Below are positions 4,153 through 6,307 of a DNA stretch of 6,307 bases, one piece after another. The position numbers and the translations under genes were made by a program. The DNA is from Thermoflexus sp040289485. Its GTDB lineage: Bacteria; Chloroflexota; Anaerolineae; Thermoflexales; Thermoflexaceae. The stretch is from the NCBI RefSeq assembly GCF_040289485.1, contig NZ_PSLG01000091.1, forward strand, positions 1-6,307, given 5' to 3'. Within the stretch, counting starts at the first letter, position 1. Every line of letters begins with the position of its first letter. Under the pieces are notes generated by a model, which saw only the letters and a program-made list of their open reading frames with translations, did not search any database and was not told the origin of the DNA.

Positions 4153-6307
4153 TCAGGGGGCGGCCGGCGCCCCCGCCGGCGGGGCGAGGGGCAGCCGGAG
4201 GTAGAAGGCGGTCCCCTGGCCGGGGGCGCTTTCCACGTGGATCTCGCCCCCGAACCGCTGGACCAGCATCTTCACCCACCACAGGCCGAAGCCCAGTTTC
4301 TTCGGCGAGCGCTTGGTGGAGAAATCCAGTTCGAAGATCCGCTCCTGCAGTTCCGGCGGGATGCCGGGGCCGTTGTCCCGCACGGTGAGGACGACCGCGT
4401 CGGGCGCCGCGGCGCCCTGCACCGCGATCCATCCCTGTTCCCCCAGGGCCTCGACGGCGTTCTCCAGCAGGTTGAAGAAAACCAGGGTGAGTTGGGGCTC
4501 CCCGGCCATGACCGGCGGGAGGGCCTCCAGTCCGGAGATCTCCACGCGGATGCCGGGCGGGATCTGCAGGTCCTGCAGGGCCCGCTCCAGGCAGGGCAGG
4601 ACGGCGGTGGGTCGCGGGCGCATCGGCCGCAGGTAGACCATGGCCTCCCGCACCGCGTCCAGGGCGGCCCGGGCCCGGGCCTCGATCTCCTGAAGGGCGG
4701 CGGCCAGGTAAGGGTCCTGGAGGAGGGCGGGCCGCTTCTCCATCAGGCCCTCCAGGCGGACCGGGATCAGGCCCAGGTGGTTGTTCAGGCGGTGGAGCAG
4801 GTTGGCGGCGATGTCACCGACGGCGGCGAAGGCCTCCGTGAGGGCCTGGCGTTCCCGGGCGGCCTGCAGGGCCCGGACGTGCTCTGCCAATTGCAGGGCC
4901 AGGGCGGTCTGGTTGGCCAGGATGGTGAGCAGGCGCTGGTCCCGCTCGGTGAACGTCCGGGGGCGGTGGGCGTGGACCACGAAGACGCCCCGGACGGCTC
5001 CCTCGGGGTCCAGCATCGGGACGGCGAGGGCGCAGCCGCCGGCCTCCAGGGTGAGGGGCTGGCGGGCCTGGCGCACCGCCTCGGCCAGCCCGGCCGTCCC
5101 GGCCATGGCCGGGTGGGTGGCGAAGGTGAGGGCGGGTGAGCCGGTGGGGGGCGTGAGCCAGATGGCCCCGTCGGCGACCTGGAGGAGGTCGCAGGCCAGG
5201 GCGACGGCGCGGGCGAAGAGGGTTTCCTGGCCGGCGTGGAGGAGGGAGCCGGTGAGTTCCTGCATCCCGCGCAGCAGCCGCATCTCCTGGAGGGCGATCA
5301 CCGCCCGGGCGGCCAGCATCTCCAGCAGGCGTTGATCGGCCTCGGAGAAGGCGCCGGGGGTAGGGCTTTCCAGGTTGAGCACCCCCTCGACCTCATCGCC
5401 GGCCCCGATGAGGGGCACGGCCAGTTCGGCGCGGATCTCCGGCCCGGCGAGCCAGGGCCGGTAGCGGGAGGCCCAGGGGGAGTGGGGGAGGTCATCGATC
5501 CGCAGCGACCGGCCGTGGACGGCGACCCAGCCGACGATGCTGGTCTCATCGAGGTCGAGTTCTGGCGCGACCGTGGGCAGCAGGGGCCGACCGATGAGGG
5601 CCCCGAGGACCAGACGGCGGCGCTGGCGGTCCACCAGGCGCAGCGTCCCGAAGCGGGCGCCGGTGAGTTCCAGGGCGATCCGGAGGATGGCCTCGAGGAC
5701 CTCCTGGGGGTCGGCGCGGGCGCCGAGGAGGAGGTCCATGCGGCGCAGCTCCTCCAGTTCGCGGGTGACGCGCTGGAGGGCGATCTGAAGGCTCTGGGCG
5801 GCGCGCGCGGGGCGGAGGAAGGCGGCGGCGATGCCGGTGAACGCCTCCAGGAGGGCGAGTTCCGGCTCCGAGAACGGGCGGTCCTCGCGGCGGTAGAGGT
5901 AGAGGACCCCGAGGGGCTCATCGGCGGCCAGCAGCGGCCAGCAGCCGACGACGCGGGCGCCGGCGGCCTGCTTGGCGGGGTGGATCGGGGCGTCGGGCTC
6001 CTCGTAGGAGAGGACACGGCGGCGGCGGGCCAGGGCGCGGGCGGCCATTCCGTCAGGGCGGGGCCAATCGGGCCCGCTGAGGGCATCCGTCTCGCCGACA
6101 GCGACGCGGGTGGCGGGGTCGAGGGCGGCGCGCTCCGGGTCGTAGCCGAAGAGGACGGCGGCGCCGGGGGCGTCGATGAGGCGGAGGGCCTCCTCCCCGA
6201 TGCACCGCAGACAGTCGGCCACCGGGGTATCCGGGGGCAGCCCGGCCAGCCGCTCCCCGGCCTTCTGGAGCCGTCGCAACGCCTCCGGCCCGGCCAGCGC
6301 CCTCGGG
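4153..6307 (-). CDS. Soluble GAF-domain sensor histidine kinase (5' end outside window)
   Basis: Cytoplasmic sensor kinase; no membrane segments are visible. The frame is open to the window edge (9 codons before the TTG at 6279), so the true start is probably outside. Numbering from that TTG, three GAF-like domains occupy about 14-157, 190-333 and 345-465; examples of GAF strands are PLGVLYLYRRED (122-133), AELAVPLIGAGDEVEGVLNLE (284-304, shown in part) and VRGVFVVHAH (429-438). Helical linkers join them. A DHp-like helix begins near 483, with GDIAANLLHRLNNHLG around H496. The ATPase domain (about 593-697) has the N-box NLLENAVEAL (N607), G1 DNGPGIP (635-641) and a G2-like GFGLWW (663-668). 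The residue after the His is Arg rather than Glu/Asp, which is unusual for HisKA kinases. The input signal is unknown; GAF domains commonly bind small molecules or sense redox or light, and nothing here decides between these. TGA at 4153-4155 lies 24 nt before the response regulator start. Confidence 0.92.
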   Translation of the reverse strand, partial: PRALAGPEALRRLQKAGERLAGLPPDTPVADCLRCIGEEALRLIDAPGAAVLFGYDPERAALDPATRVAVGETDALSGPDWPRPDGMAARALARRRRVLSYEEPDAPIHPAKQAAGARVVGCWPLLAADEPLGVLYLYRREDRPFSEPELALLEAFTGIAAAFLRPARAAQSLQIALQRVTRELEELRRMDLLLGARADPQEVLEAILRIALELTGARFGTLRLVDRQRRRLVLGALIGRPLLPTVAPELDLDETSIVGWVAVHGRSLRIDDLPHSPWASRYRPWLAGPEIRAELAVPLIGAGDEVEGVLNLESPTPGAFSEADQRLLEMLAARAVIALQEMRLLRGMQELTGSLLHAGQETLFARAVALACDLLQVADGAIWLTPPTGSPALTFATHPAMAGTAGLAEAVRQARQPLTLEAGGCALAVPMLDPEGAVRGVFVVHAHRPRTFTERDQRLLTILANQTALALQLAEHVRALQAARERQALTEAFAAVGDIAANLLHRLNNHLGLIPVRLEGLMEKRPALLQDPYLAAALQEIEARARAALDAVREAMVYLRPMRPRPTAVLPCLERALQDLQIPPGIRVEISGLEALPPVMAGEPQLTLVFFNLLENAVEALGEQGWIAVQGAAAPDAVVLTVRDNGPGIPPELQERIFELDFSTKRSPKKLGFGLWWVKMLVQRFGGEIHVESAPGQGTAFYLRLPLAPPAGAPAAP

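Noticed and set aside
3064..5139. Long open frame on the plus strand (691 codons) antisense to the regulator and kinase genes
   Set aside because: Its translation is low-complexity Gly/Gln/Arg/Glu-rich with no recognisable domain. It is the mirror of GC-rich codons in the real minus-strand genes.
1..6307. CRISPR arrays, tRNA or rRNA genes, insertion sequences, toxin-antitoxin pairs
   Set aside because: No spaced direct repeats, cloverleaf-like segments, transposase motifs or small paired genes were seen on either strand.

Overview
The window is a GC-rich bacterial chromosome segment with six-base AGGAGG ribosome binding sites ahead of every visible start. It carries a phenylalanyl-tRNA synthetase operon under a T-box leader, an Uma2-type (DUF820) nuclease-fold gene, and a GAF-rich two-component pair. 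That combination, and the PheT stretch TPNLAHAFS followed by GVAREVAALTG, resemble thermophilic Chloroflexota such as Thermoflexus/Anaerolineae relatives. This placement is an inference from memory of these families, not from any search.

Layout. On the minus strand, positions 1-2085 form one transcription unit: a promoter at 2057-2085, a T-box riboswitch leader at about 1746-2050 with a UUC (Phe) specifier, pheS (687-1715), then the first 209 codons of pheT (1-627, cut by the window edge). Uncharged tRNA-Phe should hold the leader in an antiterminator and allow synthesis of both synthetase subunits.

The divergent spacer (about 2086-2253) holds two small palindromic elements, an extended -10 promoter for the plus strand, and a 9-bp inverted repeat in the predicted 5' UTR of the next gene. 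On the plus strand, 2254-2812 is a single Uma2-family gene broken by 68 N at 2440-2507. The two halves are one reading frame apart as assembled, most simply because the gap length is wrong. The middle of the gene has almost exclusively G-ending codons, unlike its ends and its neighbours.

On the minus strand, convergent with Uma2, lie a hybrid histidine-kinase-free sensor (three GAF domains, a DHp-like helix pair and a HATPase; 4153-6307, 5' end outside the window) and, 24 nt downstream, a response regulator with two receiver domains and a LuxR-type HTH (2983-4128). They are probably cognate partners: the kinase would phosphorylate one or both receivers, and the HTH would control unknown targets.

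I did not find a clearly new system. The items most worth a second look are the fully readable T-box switch, the mosaic and gapped Uma2 gene, and the non-standard kinase/double-receiver pair.
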